A stretch of 64,000 nucleotides of DNA. Source: Amborella trichopoda. Its lineage: Eukaryota > Streptophyta > Magnoliopsida > Amborellales > Amborellaceae. The first letter of the stretch is position 1, and the number at the start of each line of letters is the position of its first letter. Location of the stretch: positions 5,324,680 through 5,388,679 of the forward strand of contig NW_006499751.1 of NCBI RefSeq assembly GCF_000471905.2, read 5' to 3'. This document shows, one piece after another, positions 1 through 12,480 of the stretch. A program made the translations under genes and the position numbers. The notes under the pieces were generated by a model, which was not told where the DNA came from, searched no databases, and worked only from the letters and a program-made list of their open reading frames with translations.

Positions 1-1369
1 GCTCTGTGGCACGAGCCTAAACTACCAACCAATTTTTCAAAAATAAGAAAACAATTTCAAAAAATATAATAAAAATCAAAAAGAAAATGCTCCTCGGTGG
101 CATGAGCCTAAACTGCCAACCAAAGTCCCATCCAGAAAATGTCAAACTCGTGCGACGCAAAAGAGCTGAGGCAGTAGTAAAACATCAAACTCGTGCGACA
201 TAAAAGAGCCGAGATAGGAAAAATTCTAGCCCCGTATGACACCAAAGGTCGGGTTTATCTAGGACACAACCACCCTTTTCAATGGAAAAACGTCAAACTC
301 GTGCGATGTAAAAGAGCCGAGACAAGTACCATTTATCCCCGTATGACGCAAAAGGTCGGTATGACCAGGGCACAACCACCTTGTTTAATACAAAAACGCC
401 AAACTCTTGCGACGTAAAAGAGCCAATGCAGGTACCATCTAGCCCCGTATGACGAAAAAGGTCTAGTGTATCCAGTTCAAATGTCAAACTCGTGTGATGT
501 AAAAGAGCTGAGATAGGTAACGTCTAGCCCCATATGACGCAAAAGGTCGTCTATGTTTAGGGTACAACCACCTTGTTCAATGAAATGTCTGGCCCCAAAT
601 GTCTGACATAAAAGGGTCGGGTATATTTCGTCTATCCCGGTATTGACGTAAAAGGTGTATGGTCCATCGCTGCATGACACTAAACTGCTTAGAGGGCTCT
701 ATGGTTGCAGGAGTTGAAACTGCTAACCAACCTTGTTTTTTGAAATATCTTCCTCTTTTCAAAATTTTCACTCTATGTCTTGTGTTTTCAAAAACTTTTA
801 TTTCTTTGTTTAAATCGTAACCTATCCTTAATCCGGGTTCTATTTCAAATCTCCCCGTACTTTCAAAATTTCTAAAACGACTTTTAGAACGAAGGAGCTT
901 GGACACCCGTATATGATGATCACCGTGTTGTCGCGATTATCTCGTTGCTGCCTTGTCTCTCTCGTTGGAACGGCCGGACAAGTCTCTTCCTATGGAAAGC
1001 CTTTCCGTATAGGCAGCTTTAGGACACCCTAAGGAAATTAAAGAAAATGTCGGGGTTAAAAAATTTCAAACTGCAAAACCTCTGAAGTTAAGTGGCATGG
1101 CCAGAAAATCCAACTCGAGTTTCAAGCTTGTGTAACTCACAGACATCTCACGCCAAAAACCCTAGGAAGAAAAATGCCTTAGGTGGGTGAGCTCCGTGAG
1201 CGCAATGACTTGGAGGGATACTTGGTGTGCCCTCTGACCGCATCAAAAAGAAATCCTTGACGTTCACCTGCCCCTAGAAGAACAGGGAACGTCACAGTGT
1301 CTACTTCTTTACCACTCACTTGCCACTCACTTGTCCCTCGAAGGATAGAGAGTGCCAAAGATGGGCAAC
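1..1369 (+). mobile_element. 3' internal (untranslated) region of a Tat-type Gypsy retrotransposon
   Basis: No credible coding frame is visible. The stretch ends directly at an LTR starting at 1370 and contains a tandem array. A repeat-bearing untranslated region between pol and the 3' LTR is known in Tat/Ogre-type plant Gypsy elements. The purine-rich bases just before 1370 (AAAGATGGG) are a weak polypurine-tract candidate. The coding part of the element would lie left of the window. This assignment is inferred from position and from the LTR it abuts. Confidence 0.5.
139..670 (+). repeat. Tandem array, about 100-bp unit, roughly 5 degenerate copies
   Basis: The phrase GTCAAACTCGTGCGA, then AAAAGAGC, a 'CCCCGTATGACGC' block, 'AAAAGGTC' and 'CACAACCACC', returns at about 139, 187, 291, 397 and 482, with a rearranged partial copy to 670. 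Short ORFs across it are products of the periodicity. It lies in the 3' internal part of the element whose LTR begins at 1370. Confidence 0.85.
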
Positions 1370-2435
1370 TATAGAAACCCCATTTTAAATCTAGAAAATT
1401 CGGTGGATTTCTAAACCTTTAGGATCACACTTAACCTAGTAAACCCAAATCCATAGCTCACACAACCTATCCTGTGACTCAGTACTAGTCTTCCTGCCCG
1501 AAACCCTGCATAAACCCTGTTTTGACCCAGATTTCTGTAAATGCCTTGTTTTACCAAAACAATAATTAAAAATAGTAAAAAATTTATTTTTGACCCAAAT
1601 TTTCTTTGAGAGTTTCAAAAGAGACTGGGGAACACACCTACAAAACAATATTTAATTTAAACCACTTTTGAGTTAGGTGACACTAGCAGTGTCGCCCAGC
1701 CTAAATTGGGCGACACGCCTGGTGTCGCCCAGATTTGGACGACATTGCTAGTGTCGCTCATATCTGAGGCCTTCAAAACATGTATTTTTGGATGGGGATG
1801 CGTTTGTTATGTGAGTATATCATTCCCAGCAGATTTTGACCCATATAAAGCCTCTTTTCCCTGGCCATTTGGGGGAGGAACGATTAGAGATTGAGATAAA
1901 AAACCTTAAAGAGATTAGAAACCCTAAAAACTGCTTCAGAAAACCCTAGCCTCCTGAAACCCTAACCTAAAGCCAAAAGCCTAGATCTCTAGGGCACAAC
2001 AACCATATTTCTAAAACCATTTTTCCGGGCACAACAACCTTCTACACCAGAGATCGGCTGGTCAACATCTGAATCGGAGAGGCAAAGAGAACGCCAGTGC
2101 TGATACGGGCGGGCCTTAGAATGCTCGGGAGTCCCTGGCCATCTGGCCCGGTTTGGTATTTATTCTTCTTCTTTATTTTTTTCTTATTTTACTGTTTTGA
2201 TTCTATTTTATTTATTTTGATTAGTTAATTTGCTTTAAAAATCGTATTTTAGTGTCTTGGATCATGATGGCTCAGCCACAGACCTGAGAGTAGATCTGCT
2301 CATTCCCAAACAGATCTAGCCTCGGATCTAAATTGGATTTGTTTCACTTTCTCTACCACATCTTTTTCATTAGTTTAAGGTGTTAAGATTCGTGGGATCG
2401 TCATCAGAAGATCCGTTAGATTTTCATCGTAAACA
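1370..2435 (+). mobile_element. LTR (probable 3' LTR) of a Tat-type Gypsy element
   Basis: The segment matches the LTR at 16314-17383 along its whole length: the same opening (CCCCATTTTAAATCTAG), the same GGGCGACAC-rich middle, the same close (CATCGTAAACA here, GTGGTAAACA there), and nearly equal length (1066 against 1070 bp). The first dinucleotide is TA rather than TG, probably a mutation. No primer-binding site follows the end and the two flanks do not match. It is therefore best read as a 3' LTR whose element starts outside the window. Confidence 0.8.
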
Positions 2436-3308
2436 AATCTCAATTGGACGTAAACATTAAACTCAAAGTAGAGTCAGAGATCTTTCCAATGGTGGTAATT
2501 TGACGAAATTCTAAGATCATTTGTAGGTCAACAGAAAGTCACAATGTTCTCAATTCTCCTTGGAATTCCACAGTCCAACCATAACATACTTCAAAGATCA
2601 AAGCATAACTTCTAACCTACACAAGATAATCACATGAAACAAATTCTAGCTTAAACTATACTCACAAGAGTACTGCCCACAGAATTTCAAGGCCATCGAA
2701 AAGGATTTAGGTGGTCATTTTTACCATGCAAAAGAAGGAAAATTTTCTGGAGAATGTAGTCATCATTTTTGCACATGCTTATGTTCAAATTATGCCCAAA
2801 CCGTGCTTCATTCATGTTTTCATGGTCATGAGTCTTCAAGGTCATGTTCTACTTACCTTTGTGTCTCAATGGTGATCCTAATCTCTTTGCACAGTCCACT
2901 TCACCAAGCTTTTCAGGCTCTCCAACAATGGCACAAAAGGGCTAAACTTGGGCTCCAAAACCTGAGGTACAGTGACGTGTTTCATGCACGACGTTACACA
3001 TCCGGCGCTAACTGTTTCTCTCTCTTCATAGCCAGCGCTAGCTCATTCTCTCTCTTTACAGTCAGCACTGGCTCTTTCTCTCTGTTCATAGCCAATGCTG
3101 GCTCTTTCTCTCTCTTCACATCCGGTGTTGGCTCTTTCTCCCTTTTCACAGTCGACACTAGCTTTTTCTCTCTCTTCACACTTAGTACTAGTTCTTTCTC
3201 TCTCTTCACAGCTGACATTAGCTCTTTCTCTCTCTTCACACCCGGTGATTGTTTCTTCTTCTTATCGCCGTACGTGCTCACCATGTTCAAGAAATTTGGG
3301 TCGTTACA
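2436..3308 (-). mobile_element. 5' portion of a Tekay-like Gypsy LTR, truncated
   Basis: On the minus strand a typical LTR start, TGTAACGACCC, lies at 3308 and is followed by GA-rich minisatellite and AT-rich non-coding sequence. The order resembles the starts of the other long LTRs here (27023 plus, 44407 minus). The sequence stops abruptly at the LTR ending at 2435, so its 3' part is missing or displaced. It contains no gene. Confidence 0.55.
2999..3246. repeat. 30-bp minisatellite, about 8 copies
   Basis: Units of 30 bp alternate a variable 'agcCagcactgG'-type half with a constant CTCTTTCTCTCTCTTCACA-like half. Because 30 is divisible by three, all frames stay open, which creates Ser-Phe-Ser-Leu-Phe (plus) and Lys-Arg-Glu-Lys-Glu (minus) ORFs. 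It sits near the start of a minus-strand LTR, where comparable GA-rich repeats occur in sister LTRs. It is not a protein gene. Confidence 0.9.
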
Positions 3309-4370
3309 GGTAACGTTCGACATGGTGAGGACTTAATACTAATCCCTCCAAAACAGCCCACGCAAGGGTGAGGACTTTTATAGGATCCCTCAAAAGTCTC
3401 TCCTCCCCCTAAAGTCTCCATGGATGGACCTGCACATTGCATCCAAACATCTGAGCATCCTAGTTACAACATTGCATGGATATCTTCTCAACATTCACGT
3501 GGTCCTGTGGCTAGGAAGAAGAATGTAATAAAGCCGAGGAAATTTTCTGAATGTTGTCCTTCTCGCTTCTCTCAAAGCACAACATTTGACGGGACAAGCT
3601 ATTTGAACATATTTTTCAGCACCTTGGATCCCCGATGCGGAATAAAAGAGAAGCCGATTAATAAAGCCCCGACTTATAGTGGAATTTTTGACAGTTTCAG
3701 AATTGCCCCAAAATTGGTGATAATGTTCCTAAGGACTTCAAAAGGTCACCTACCAAGTTTCGTCATACTTCGACATGTCTAAAGTAGTGCAGAGAAAGAA
3801 ACAATTTCGGAAAAATCAACCTCTAACGCCCTTAAATGGAGCCCATAACTAGAACTCTATGTTTGGTACGTCTAATGGCTGTGGGACCACCACCATGGGA
3901 TCCGGCATGGTTGAAAGCCCTTATGGGTCAACTTTCAGCTCAAACAGACGCCTCGAGAAAAAGTTATGGTTAAAAGATCGGAAAGGGATAGGCCGCACAC
4001 TTACCTTTCAAGCAGGTAACTTTCTCTCTCCTCCCCTCTTTCTCGTCTCTATCTCTTTCTCGTCTCTCTCTCTCTTTCTCTTCCTCCATTCTTTCTCTCT
4101 CTTCTTCTCATCTCTATCTCTTTCCCTCTCCTCCCCTCTTTCTCATCTCTCTCTTTCTCTCTCCTCTCCTCTTTTTCATCTCTATCTCTTTCTATCTCCT
4201 CCCCTCTTTCTTGTCTCTATCTTTTTCTCTCTCCTCCCCTCTTTCTCGTCTCTATCTCTCCTCTATATCATCTCTAACTCTATCTCTCTTCTTCTCATCT
4301 CTAACTCTTTCCCTCTCTCTCCTTTCTCTCTTTCCAAGACGTACCCAAAAGCTTAAGAAAAACTCATAAT
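3309..4370 (-). other. Non-coding, LTR-like sequence with a CT-rich tract
   Basis: No supported gene. 'GGTGAGGACTT..ATCCCT' is repeated at 3322 and 3370, and the remainder resembles LTR text by style only. The tract at 4021-4335 is almost pure pyrimidine on the plus strand. The ORFs at 3420-3782 and 3859-4356 have no recognisable domain and the second is mostly translated CT repeats. Confidence 0.4.
4021..4335. repeat. CT-rich (TCTCTTTCTC) low-complexity tract
   Basis: About 315 bases of imperfect CTCTTT/CTCCCC/CGTCTCTAT repeats with a loose 40-60-bp period on the plus strand. It lies downstream, in the minus sense, of a minus-strand promoter-like block, which fits a purine-rich retroelement leader or U5. 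Confidence 0.85.
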
Positions 4371-4447
4371 TTTATTGATTGATCCAAGAAGAATAAATCC
4401 ACCCTATGTTTTTTTTTTATACAGTGAGGCATTGCCTGTTTATATAG
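4371..4447 (-). promoter_or_regulatory. Minus-strand LTR core: TATA box and polyadenylation signal
   Basis: In the minus sense the order is TCTATATAAACAGG (about 4447-4434), AATAAATCC-type AT-rich sequence, then CAATAAAA (4376-4371). This TATA-then-AATAAA spacing is the R-region layout of a plant LTR. It matches the block at about 36585-36525, which has CTCTATAAACAGG and CAATAAAGAAG. It suggests a minus-oriented Tat-type LTR remnant whose borders I could not fix. Confidence 0.45.
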
Positions 4448-4472
4448 AATTGGGCTAAAACGTGGGTGTATG

Positions 4473-7345
4473 CCAAAAAACTACCCAGAATTGAAGATAA
4501 TTACAATTTAACACGTATATGGTAATCAACAAACCAAGGAAAGGAACACTACTATAAATTAAAACTTAACAAGCAAATTCCTGAGAAAGGTATTACATCA
4601 TATTATAGTTCAAAAGGTGATACAATCAAGTTCAAGGCTCGAACGTGCATAATTACAAAATCTCTAAGAACAAGCTAAGCCGGGCTGAGGGCTCAAAGCC
4701 TATAAGGTTCTCGAGCTTCTTCAAAAATTAGTCGCTTCAGTCTTCAGCTGCGGCCCACACCTCCGACTTGTAAACTGTTGATTTCAATCTTCAGGGAGAA
4801 AAAGTGTAATGGAATGAGCATTGAACCTCAGTAAGCAGATCTAGTGTTATGCATTAGTATTAAACATACTCAGGAGTAAGGAATAGTGTCATTAATCATC
4901 ATTTATGATGGTGCAGTAGTCGAGCATATTAGTGATCGAATCAATGCAGCTGTTATAACAAGATATCTAATATAAAAGTTCATCCAACATAAGCAACACC
5001 AGGCAGACAATACAGGAGAAATCATAATTCCAATATGTACTTCTAATACTCACTCCCTAATTTACCTACCCCTGCTAGCTGAAACCCTATCCATCAGGCT
5101 ATACCAATCCCAATGCTTTGGGCTTCTACCGTCCCACAGGAGGGAGGGTGATGACAAGCGGGGCAATCCGCTTCATAATACCCACAACTCACGCACACGG
5201 TCCCCAGCTTGCATTGGGGTTTGACAGGCCGTCACCTTGCAAGGCTTCAAATCAGATCTCATATCCAATATTATGGATCATAGGGAGCGACCCTCTTTTC
5301 TCCCCTAGCCTATTCTTGTCATTGTGCAGGCTAGGGAATACGTCGGCATCACTATCTCAGTGAACCTAGGTCCACTACCGATAAGCTCAGGTCCCACTGT
5401 TTAGCGACCAGTGTTCTCATTATTAAGCCTAGTATCCATGACCAAAGGGCACAAGTCCCAATGCATAGTGGTCAGCATTATCATTAGTATAATAGCACAA
5501 TATTCACTACCAATGGGTTCTAGTCCCACTGCGTAGTGGTTAGCATTTTCATCAATAAAACAATACAACACCTACTACCAATGGGCTCGAGTCGCAATGT
5601 GTAGTGGTTATCATTAAGGCCTCATTTGATTCCATTCATACCAATTAATTGATTTGCCTCATGGCATATACATCACATTCTCATCATAATAGTATCATAA
5701 TAGCATGGCAATCATCACAGGGCATTTATTTCATGATTCATAAGATCACTTTCATACATGAGCATTATCAATGGCATTTTGACAATTATCATGAAGCTTC
5801 CATCATGAATCAACTGTATCAATATTGAGTTGTTTTACTCTTCACCTAACACTTTGTTAAGTGGCATCATCCACATATTCCCATAGCATATACATGGCAA
5901 TTACCATGTGGCATTCACGCTTATTACTTGATCAATACATCTTAATGCTTTAATTAATAACTAAGCAAGAAAGTTAGATGTTTCACTTATTTAGAAAATC
6001 AAACTTTATTCACAAGATCAAGGTGCGGCCTCAAATGAGCAATAGTGATGAGTAATGATGTGTCGATGCATTTTCAAACATAATTCAACATTTATAGGGA
6101 ATTTAAAGAATCTCAAAACATGCAACGTTATGTTCATTCACAAAACTTCACAGTGGTGGAAAATTTGGGGCATTTAGGCATCGTTTACCTGATCGAGAAT
6201 GCGACCAAATAGGTTCATAGTTGCTGGAATTTACAGCAACTGTGGCAGTGATATATCTCACATAGTGGGCCATATCTCTTGATTTTCAAGATATTATAAC
6301 ATGGTGCAAGAGGCAAACTTAACTAGATATGCAAATTTTTCGTTGAAACTGATTTGGGCCCAAGTGGGTGCCGTTTGACTAGTGAAAAACACCGAGCAAC
6401 AACTCTAACATTTTCTAGAAATTCTCTGTGTCATCGCCATGTTACTTACTTATGAATCAACTTAAATCTCAATGAATAAGTTTGCAAGTTTGGCAAGATA
6501 AAGGGTTCTTTAATTTCCTTAAAATTTACAATTCATTCTCAACCATTTATTCTACTCTATTTTGTCCATTCTCCATTCATTCTTTCCATTGACGATGTTC
6601 CATTAAATTTTAACTAATCTGAAGAACATAATACTAAACCCACTTACTTGCTTATCGCCTTCATCCCAGAGGCCTCCTCACTGCGATAGCACTCCCACAG
6701 CTGTGGTTCAGGCACACACACGACGATGGGTAGAGGGTGCTATTTAAAGACGCGGGGGTAGGTAAGAGTTGGTGGGAGTTGGTGAAGCTTATTGTGGCTG
6801 AGGTCGCGGTAGGTGGGGAAGAAAGCTGTAGCGAGCGTCAGCCATCACACACACGGCATGGTGCTGACCCTGTCAGGCATCATCCAACGCTTAATGCACA
6901 CGGCGATAGCCTCCTCTCACGCTCGTGCGATACTCTGCCTTCTGCGCGACGATAGCCTTCCACCTTTCGCGCAACGATAGCTTGCCTCTCTCCTTCTTCT
7001 CACTGCCATGTCCTTAATCCAGGCGGTGATAAGCTGACGATGACGCTCCAGTCAACGATACCTTGTTTTACATGCCACGTTAATCTCCTTTACGGTGGTG
7101 ATGCTTCTTACACCTTTCGCATGCGGTGACACTCCTCGATCACACGCGACGACACTCCTAGATAGCACGCAGCGGTACCATTCTTCACCCTTACACGCGG
7201 CGATAGCTTCCATGCTAGGTCCAAACACTCAGACGACGCTAACTTTTGCTCTTAACGTCAGTTGTGTGATTTTTGTCTTTCTTGACTCCCTTCTCTCTCT
7301 CGACTGCCGCAAGTGGTCTGGTGCAATCGAATTGCAATCCTTACA
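4473..7345 (-). mobile_element. Long Tekay-like LTR, minus orientation
   Basis: Its 5' end on the minus strand is TGTAAGGATTGCAATT at 7345, close to the TGTAAGGACCACAATT starts at 14942, 16177 and 27023. Next comes a GC-rich block of recurring GTGTG/GCGATAGC phrases (7330-6650), typical of this family here. Further on are the 'CCCACTAC..GGTAGTG' repeats (5371-5610) that also occur in the plus LTRs at 7650 and 29260. The left border is approximate. No coding potential is seen. Confidence 0.6.
5371..5610 (-). repeat. About 80-bp tandem repeat inside the minus LTR, 3 copies
   Basis: Phrases of the form 'CACTACCAATGGG..AGTCCCACTGCGTAGTGGTTAGCAT' return at about 5371, 5500 and 5570. Reverse-complemented single or double copies occur at 7650-7735 and 29260-29290, so the motif belongs to the LTR family. 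Confidence 0.7.
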
Positions 7346-8719
7346 GTATGATATCTATTATTCATCACCTGGAATTTCTGTCATGTGATAGTTTTCATAT
7401 AATGAGTGCCCCGTGTAGAGTGTCGTAGTGCTAATGTGATAAAGTGTCACGAATACTAAATAGTAAGCGCACGTGCCTTGTGATAGCCCTCTTATGATGG
7501 GTGTTTCATGCTTAGTGGCATAGTGTACATGATAGCTGTATATTCTGAAAAAGGCTCAGATCTTGCATGATGAAAATGTAATTATCTATCATAAGATACT
7601 GATTTAGCATGAATGAGTTAAATGATTGAGCATGATATGGTACTGTTATACTGCCCACTACGTGATGGGGCACCCATCGGTAGTGGATATTGTTATACTG
7701 GGACTACTTGCTATGCGATAGAGCACCCATCAGTAGTGAGGATTGTTATACTAAGAAGAGTGATGCCGACTATCCCCTAACTACCTGAATGATAGGATGC
7801 AGTTAGGGTACAGTGAAATGGGGCACCGCTCGAGATTCATGAGAGGAGACTAGTGACTGACACCTTGCAAGGTAAATGCATATTGAACCCCCATTGCGCA
7901 CTAGGGGTTGTGTGCGTGAGTATGAGGGTATTACGAAGTGGATTTCCCCACTTGTCAATACCCTCCCTCCTGTGAGATGGTAGAAGTCCTAAGCAATGGG
8001 ATTGGCTTAGCTTGATGGATAGGGATTTTATTACGGGAGTAGGCGAGCTAAGGAGTGAGTGGGTAATGATTGAATAGTGAATGTGAATGCCTATAATTGC
8101 AATGATTGAATAATATTTGCTTTCTGGATATAATGTCTATAATTGATGCATTGATCAGATTTCCAATGTACTTGACTACTACGTTGCACCCTTGTATAGA
8201 TGCATGAACTGTTTGTAATACATGAATAGACTTATTATCGATGTATAGAGATAAGACCCACTTACTGGGCTATATAGCTCATACCATTTCTCCCTTCCCT
8301 CTTGTAGATTGATAACAGTAGGTCAAAAGTTGGAACGGAGTGGATTCGTGAAGGAGGTTGGAGCCAGACTATTTGGGAAGCGGGATCTAGATCTTATATG
8401 TGGTTGGGAGGTCTAACCTTGGATTTTGGTTTATTGATGAATCTGTAAAATTTGGGCCCTGTTGCCCGAGACTCCAATGTAATATTTTGGAAGAATGTTA
8501 TGTAAAGCCTTTTTGTTATTGTGTGGAGCTTAAATCAATTAGTTGCCCTTGCATTTTAATATTATTGATGTATTTATCTTTCCATGGTTTTCTTTGATCA
8601 CCAAATAATGGTGTTGAGTTCCCCCGACCTAATTGACAAATGCTACTTCAGGCACATGAACTCCCATTCGGTCACCCTTCGCCATGTACGGTAGGGCGGT
8701 CGGGGGCGGGATCGTGATA
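7346..8719 (+). mobile_element. 3' half of a Tekay-like LTR, plus orientation
   Basis: It is colinear with about 29000-30251 of the 3.2-kb LTR. Shared landmarks in order are 'GATAGCTGTATATT' after 'GCATAGTGTACATGATAG', the CACTACG..GGTAGTGG block, 'ACTTACTGGGCTATATAGCTCAT', 'TTTTCCATGGTTTTCTTTG' and 'CCATTCGGTCACCCTTCG'. It ends in GTGATA, against ATGACA in the sister copy. The 5' half is absent: position 7346 abuts the start of an oppositely oriented LTR. Confidence 0.75.
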
Positions 8720-10310
8720 GGCCGTCACCGTAAGTGATCCAAAGAAGGTTACCTCTCAAACTTTGGACCTCTCTAAAGGGGTAGGCACAACAAAGATGCA
8801 GATAGCGCCTCAAGGAGGCAAGAAGCAACAGTCATACAATCGGGTACCCCTCCTGCAAACCTTAATTGAGATGACTATTGGGCCAAGCATCAAACTAAGG
8901 TCTATCCTTTAAAAAAGGAATGGGTTCCTGCACTACTCCGACTATTGCTGGAGTAGAATATGATTCAGCTGCCTAAGAGCAAGTTTCCTGATCAAGGTGG
9001 TCTCGATACGCATGCAAAATTTTGTGCTTACCATTGGAGGATTAACCACTCCACAAAGGAATGCAACACACTTAAAGACATCATTGACACTCTGATCCAG
9101 AAAGTTCAGATAAAGCTCGAAGAACTTAAGAAAGCATTCAGGGCAATTAAGGCTTCCCACGTGGTGACAATACAGGAGGAAGACAAAGGCCTGTACCCTT
9201 ATGATGAGCTGCCATCGGATCTTCTTCATGCTCTTTTCAGTATGATGCTCCAACAAGGACTCATTACACTAAAGCAGACGAGGCAACCCAAACACCTTGC
9301 ACAGGGAACGGAGAATCACTGGTGCTCATATCATCAGATATGGGGCCATGAGCTGAGCGAATGCTATGGGTTCGAAGCCGTGGTTGTAGAAAAAGTCCAG
9401 AGAGGTCACATTGCTAAGGCCGAACATCTGCAAGTCAGTACTCCCATCTAGGAGGGTGTTTCAATGCACGATTCACTTAAGGATGCCTCTGATCCTGCTG
9501 AACCCTTGACTTCCCAACCACGGAGAGTCTATCATGGGCAGAGCAGACTCAAGTCTTTAAAGTGAGAAGCAATTCGTCAAGCTAGGGTTGCTCACAAACC
9601 TAGCAAGATGGACCAAGCACCTCCAAAGGTGACTAGGAGGAGACAGGCCCCAAGGGCTGCTCGTTCAAAGAACAAGGTTCCTCAATCACCAGTTGAGCAA
9701 TAATTCCTCAAGCCTCTTCCTCCATTGCCGAACTTACAAGACTTCATCCCCGACGCGGTCAACCTTACTCTTTCAGCTCATCAGGAGGACATCCATGGGG
9801 CATCTTTTACTCGGGGCACATCCAATGAGGGTGACAACATTAAAAACACCCCCCAACAGTCTAAGCAGGGGAAAGACCCAAAGACCCCTTATACATGTCC
9901 AACTCTGGTGATGATGTAAAACTCTACCCAAATCGATTCGATGAGGGGAACAACCTTAAAAGTCCCTCACCTACTAACCCCTCTTATTGCTCTTCTTCTT
10001 CTTCTTCTTCTTCTTCTTCTTCTTCTTCTTCTTCTTCTTCTTCGCCTTCCTCTTTTATATCTCCTGTAAGTACAATCTTGAAATGTCAAGACTTTGAGGC
10101 TCTTGACAGAGAACTTGAAGGAACCAATATAAGCAGGACGCATCAAAGGCAGTTGAGAAAGACGCTAGCCCAGGCGGTTGGATTCTTGACAGTTGCTGAT
10201 GCCCTAATGGCTCGAGCTAAGTTATAGCCATCTTCTTCCACAAAGAACCACAAGAGGTCAAAGCCGAAGAAACCTCAATGGCCTCTTGAGCCCGACTTTG
10301 AGCTGAAGGT
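8720..10310 (+). pseudogene. Gypsy (Tat-type) gag remnant with variant zinc knuckles
   Basis: Gag is the retrotransposon capsid/nucleocapsid protein. From 8960 a frame gives two C-x2-H-x4-H-x4-C knuckles: CAYHWRINHSTKEC followed by NTLKDIIDTLIQK (about 9027-9110), and CSYHQIWGHELSEC (about 9325-9366). This C/H pattern is usual in Tat-lineage plant gag, unlike the standard C-x2-C knuckle. Upstream (8720-8940) broken frames read as gag but hit stops. Downstream, frames at 9693-10227 carry a poly-Ser run and a short charged segment (RELEGTNISRTHQRQLRKTL). The 5' part of gag is cut off by the LTR that ends at 8719. Confidence 0.7.
9990..10043 (+). repeat. (TTC)n microsatellite, 18 units, in the gag remnant
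   Basis: An uninterrupted TTC/TCT/CTT trinucleotide run of about 54 bases that reads as poly-serine in the 9895-10227 frame. Its perfection contrasts with the decay around it, so it probably expanded after insertion. Confidence 0.95.
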
Positions 10311-10636
10311 TAAGGAATCAAGGGGACAATGCTTCTATCCTCAGGAAGTCCGTCACATGGTGCAGATCTCACACGCATCACCCAGCATGGGGCAAATGAG
10401 CTTGAGATCGGGGAAAATGCTATAACCTCCACCTCAAATGCCAAAAGTCCTGAAGTGTCCTGGTCTGCCACTACTTCCTCACCCAAATACCCCAGACAAT
10501 CTGCCCATCCTCAAGCCCTGAGCTCCTTCCTCACCCAAACACCCCAGACAATCTACCCATCCTCAAGCTCCATGAGCTCCTTCCTCACCCAAACACCCCA
10601 AACAATCTAGCTTTCCTTAAGTTCCCTGGGATTCCT

Positions 10637-11640
10637 TTGGTACCATACACCCAAACACCTCCTAAGCCTCAACCTCAAACCTCCACTCCATTAAAACAAA
10701 TTCCTGACACCCATTCCACTCAGACCACCCAAACCAAGCCGGCTGTGCAACCAAGCCAGCCAGCAGCCCAAAATAATCCACCTCCACTTAAACCTGCTCC
10801 TCAACCTACTATACCACCCAAACTAGTGGAAGGACGCGGAATACAAAAAGCTGACGAGGAAAAAGTGAAATATGATTTGATAGGGTACCAGAGGAAGCTT
10901 TCAACCCTTCTCAGCATCTATGATTCTCTCATGCTCTCAGGGATTACCGTATGGCTCTGTTTGAGTCTCTTTCCAATCCAGAGGTGTACGAGATCGAGGT
11001 GGAACCTATTGAAGTTGACCCAATGATCTTGAGTGAATGTATGGCGATCACCTTCTTAGAGAATGATCTGCGATTGGGAGAAAAATTTCACAATCGCCCT
11101 CTCTTTGTGAATAGTGAGTTACGTGCATGCCCCATCAACCGAATTATGCTAGATGGAGGGTCAGCATTCAACCTTATCCCAAGGAAAATCCTCACTCGAT
11201 AGGCATTAGGGTCTGAGGATCTCACTCCAACTCATATCACAGTCTAGGGGTTCAACCAGTTAGAAGAGAAGCTGGCTGGCACGGTCCGCCTTCATCTCCT
11301 AATAGGTGAATTAAACAATTACGCTCAATTTTATGTAATCGACACCTATACCTCCTACAACATCCTTATTGACGGCCGGTGGCTGCATGACCCAGGGGTG
11401 GTTCCATCCATATTGCATCAGTGCTTCTAGTATAGTCGAGATGGGAGACAGTATACAGTCTATGACGATAAAAGACCATTTCCTGTAGTCAAAACTCATT
11501 ATGTTGATGCCAAGTATTACTTCACAGATTTGGTGTTACCCTAAAAGTCGAGTGAAGGCAATCACAAGTCTGTGAGGAAGGCAGAACCTTCACCTCATGA
11601 AGATGTTGAGGACATCAGGTGAACACTCATGAGCATTTTT
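10637..11640 (+). pseudogene. Gypsy (Tat-type) protease region, frameshifted
   Basis: A Pro/Gln-rich linker (10637-10840) leads to VKYDLIGYQRKLSTLLSIYD; a frameshift near 10940 moves the reading to the 10951-11202 frame (MALFESLSNPEVYEIEVEPI). Then comes the retropepsin core LDGGSAFNLIP (about 11149), where the first Asp is the catalytic residue. A stop follows at 11202, and the second half (VIDTYTSYNILIDGRWLHD, then VPSILHQC) lies at about 11336-11430 with further stops. The same order occurs in the minus element at 34060-33200 (LYTPEVYESEVEQIEV, PTSHEDVEDM), so the two belong to one family. No longer functional. Confidence 0.75.
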
Positions 11641-12480
11641 AAAGACGAAGAAAGACAAGGCAAATTTCTCCTTCTGACTCCATTCATCTCAGTATGCCAT
11701 CTACCATCCCTGAGGAAACTCCATCTTCGCATAAAGATGAGGCTTGCCCCTTTAGTTCTGAGCCACCTTTGCAAGAAGATGTACCAGAAGTCACTCCCGA
11801 GACTAAGGAAGTCATGGGGATAGATCTCTCGGCCCTAAAGGTCACCTACACGTCGAACCATCAAAAAGTCTTGCATGTCCCTATTGCACTCTAAGAAGCA
11901 GAACTGGCGTACCAACCACCGTGGAAGGTACTCGAAACCCCGGTTTCCCTAAGCAAAGAGGATGCTCTTCATCCCACTATAGGGTCAGATCAGGCCGGTA
12001 GTCAGCTTCAGGACTTGCGTTTCCCTGATTCTATGGGAAAATAGTAGTCGGGGAAATGACAACCCTCTCACGTTCAAGAGCAGGATCCCCTGGCGGAGTT
12101 AAGAAGCAAGGTTCGCAGTCTCCAGGACCTATTAGGGGTTATGTGTATGGCTTCAAAACATCAAAAGGAGTTCGTGCCTGAGACCAAGATCTATGAAGGG
12201 CCTAAAGTGAATGCATCATGAATACAAGCAAAAGTCCCTACTGATTGGACTATTTATAGTGAGCAAGCTCATCATATTATGAGAACAATGAATTATGAGC
12301 CCATGTCCAATCAAACATTAAGGGGAGAAGAAGCAACTACTCCCCCATTCGAGGTCATTGAAACCACAACAGCTTATCTCAAGACGAAGCAAGGAATAGG
12401 GTATTCTGTCTTGTCCCCTTGAGACATTGAACATTTTGAGAGGCGGTCAAGCCCACAAGAAGGAAATGAAGACCAATGAA
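11641..12480 (+). pseudogene. Tat-type post-protease linker, ending before RT
   Basis: Broken plus-strand frames continue from the protease: EDVPEVTPETKEVMGIDLSA, later DPLAELRSKVRSLQDLLG and TDWTIYSEQAHHIMRTMNYE (about 12240-12300), then VIETTTAYLKTKQGIGYSV. No RT motif follows. Coding character ends near 12480, where oppositely oriented sequence takes over. The element is therefore deleted for pol or was non-autonomous. Confidence 0.5.
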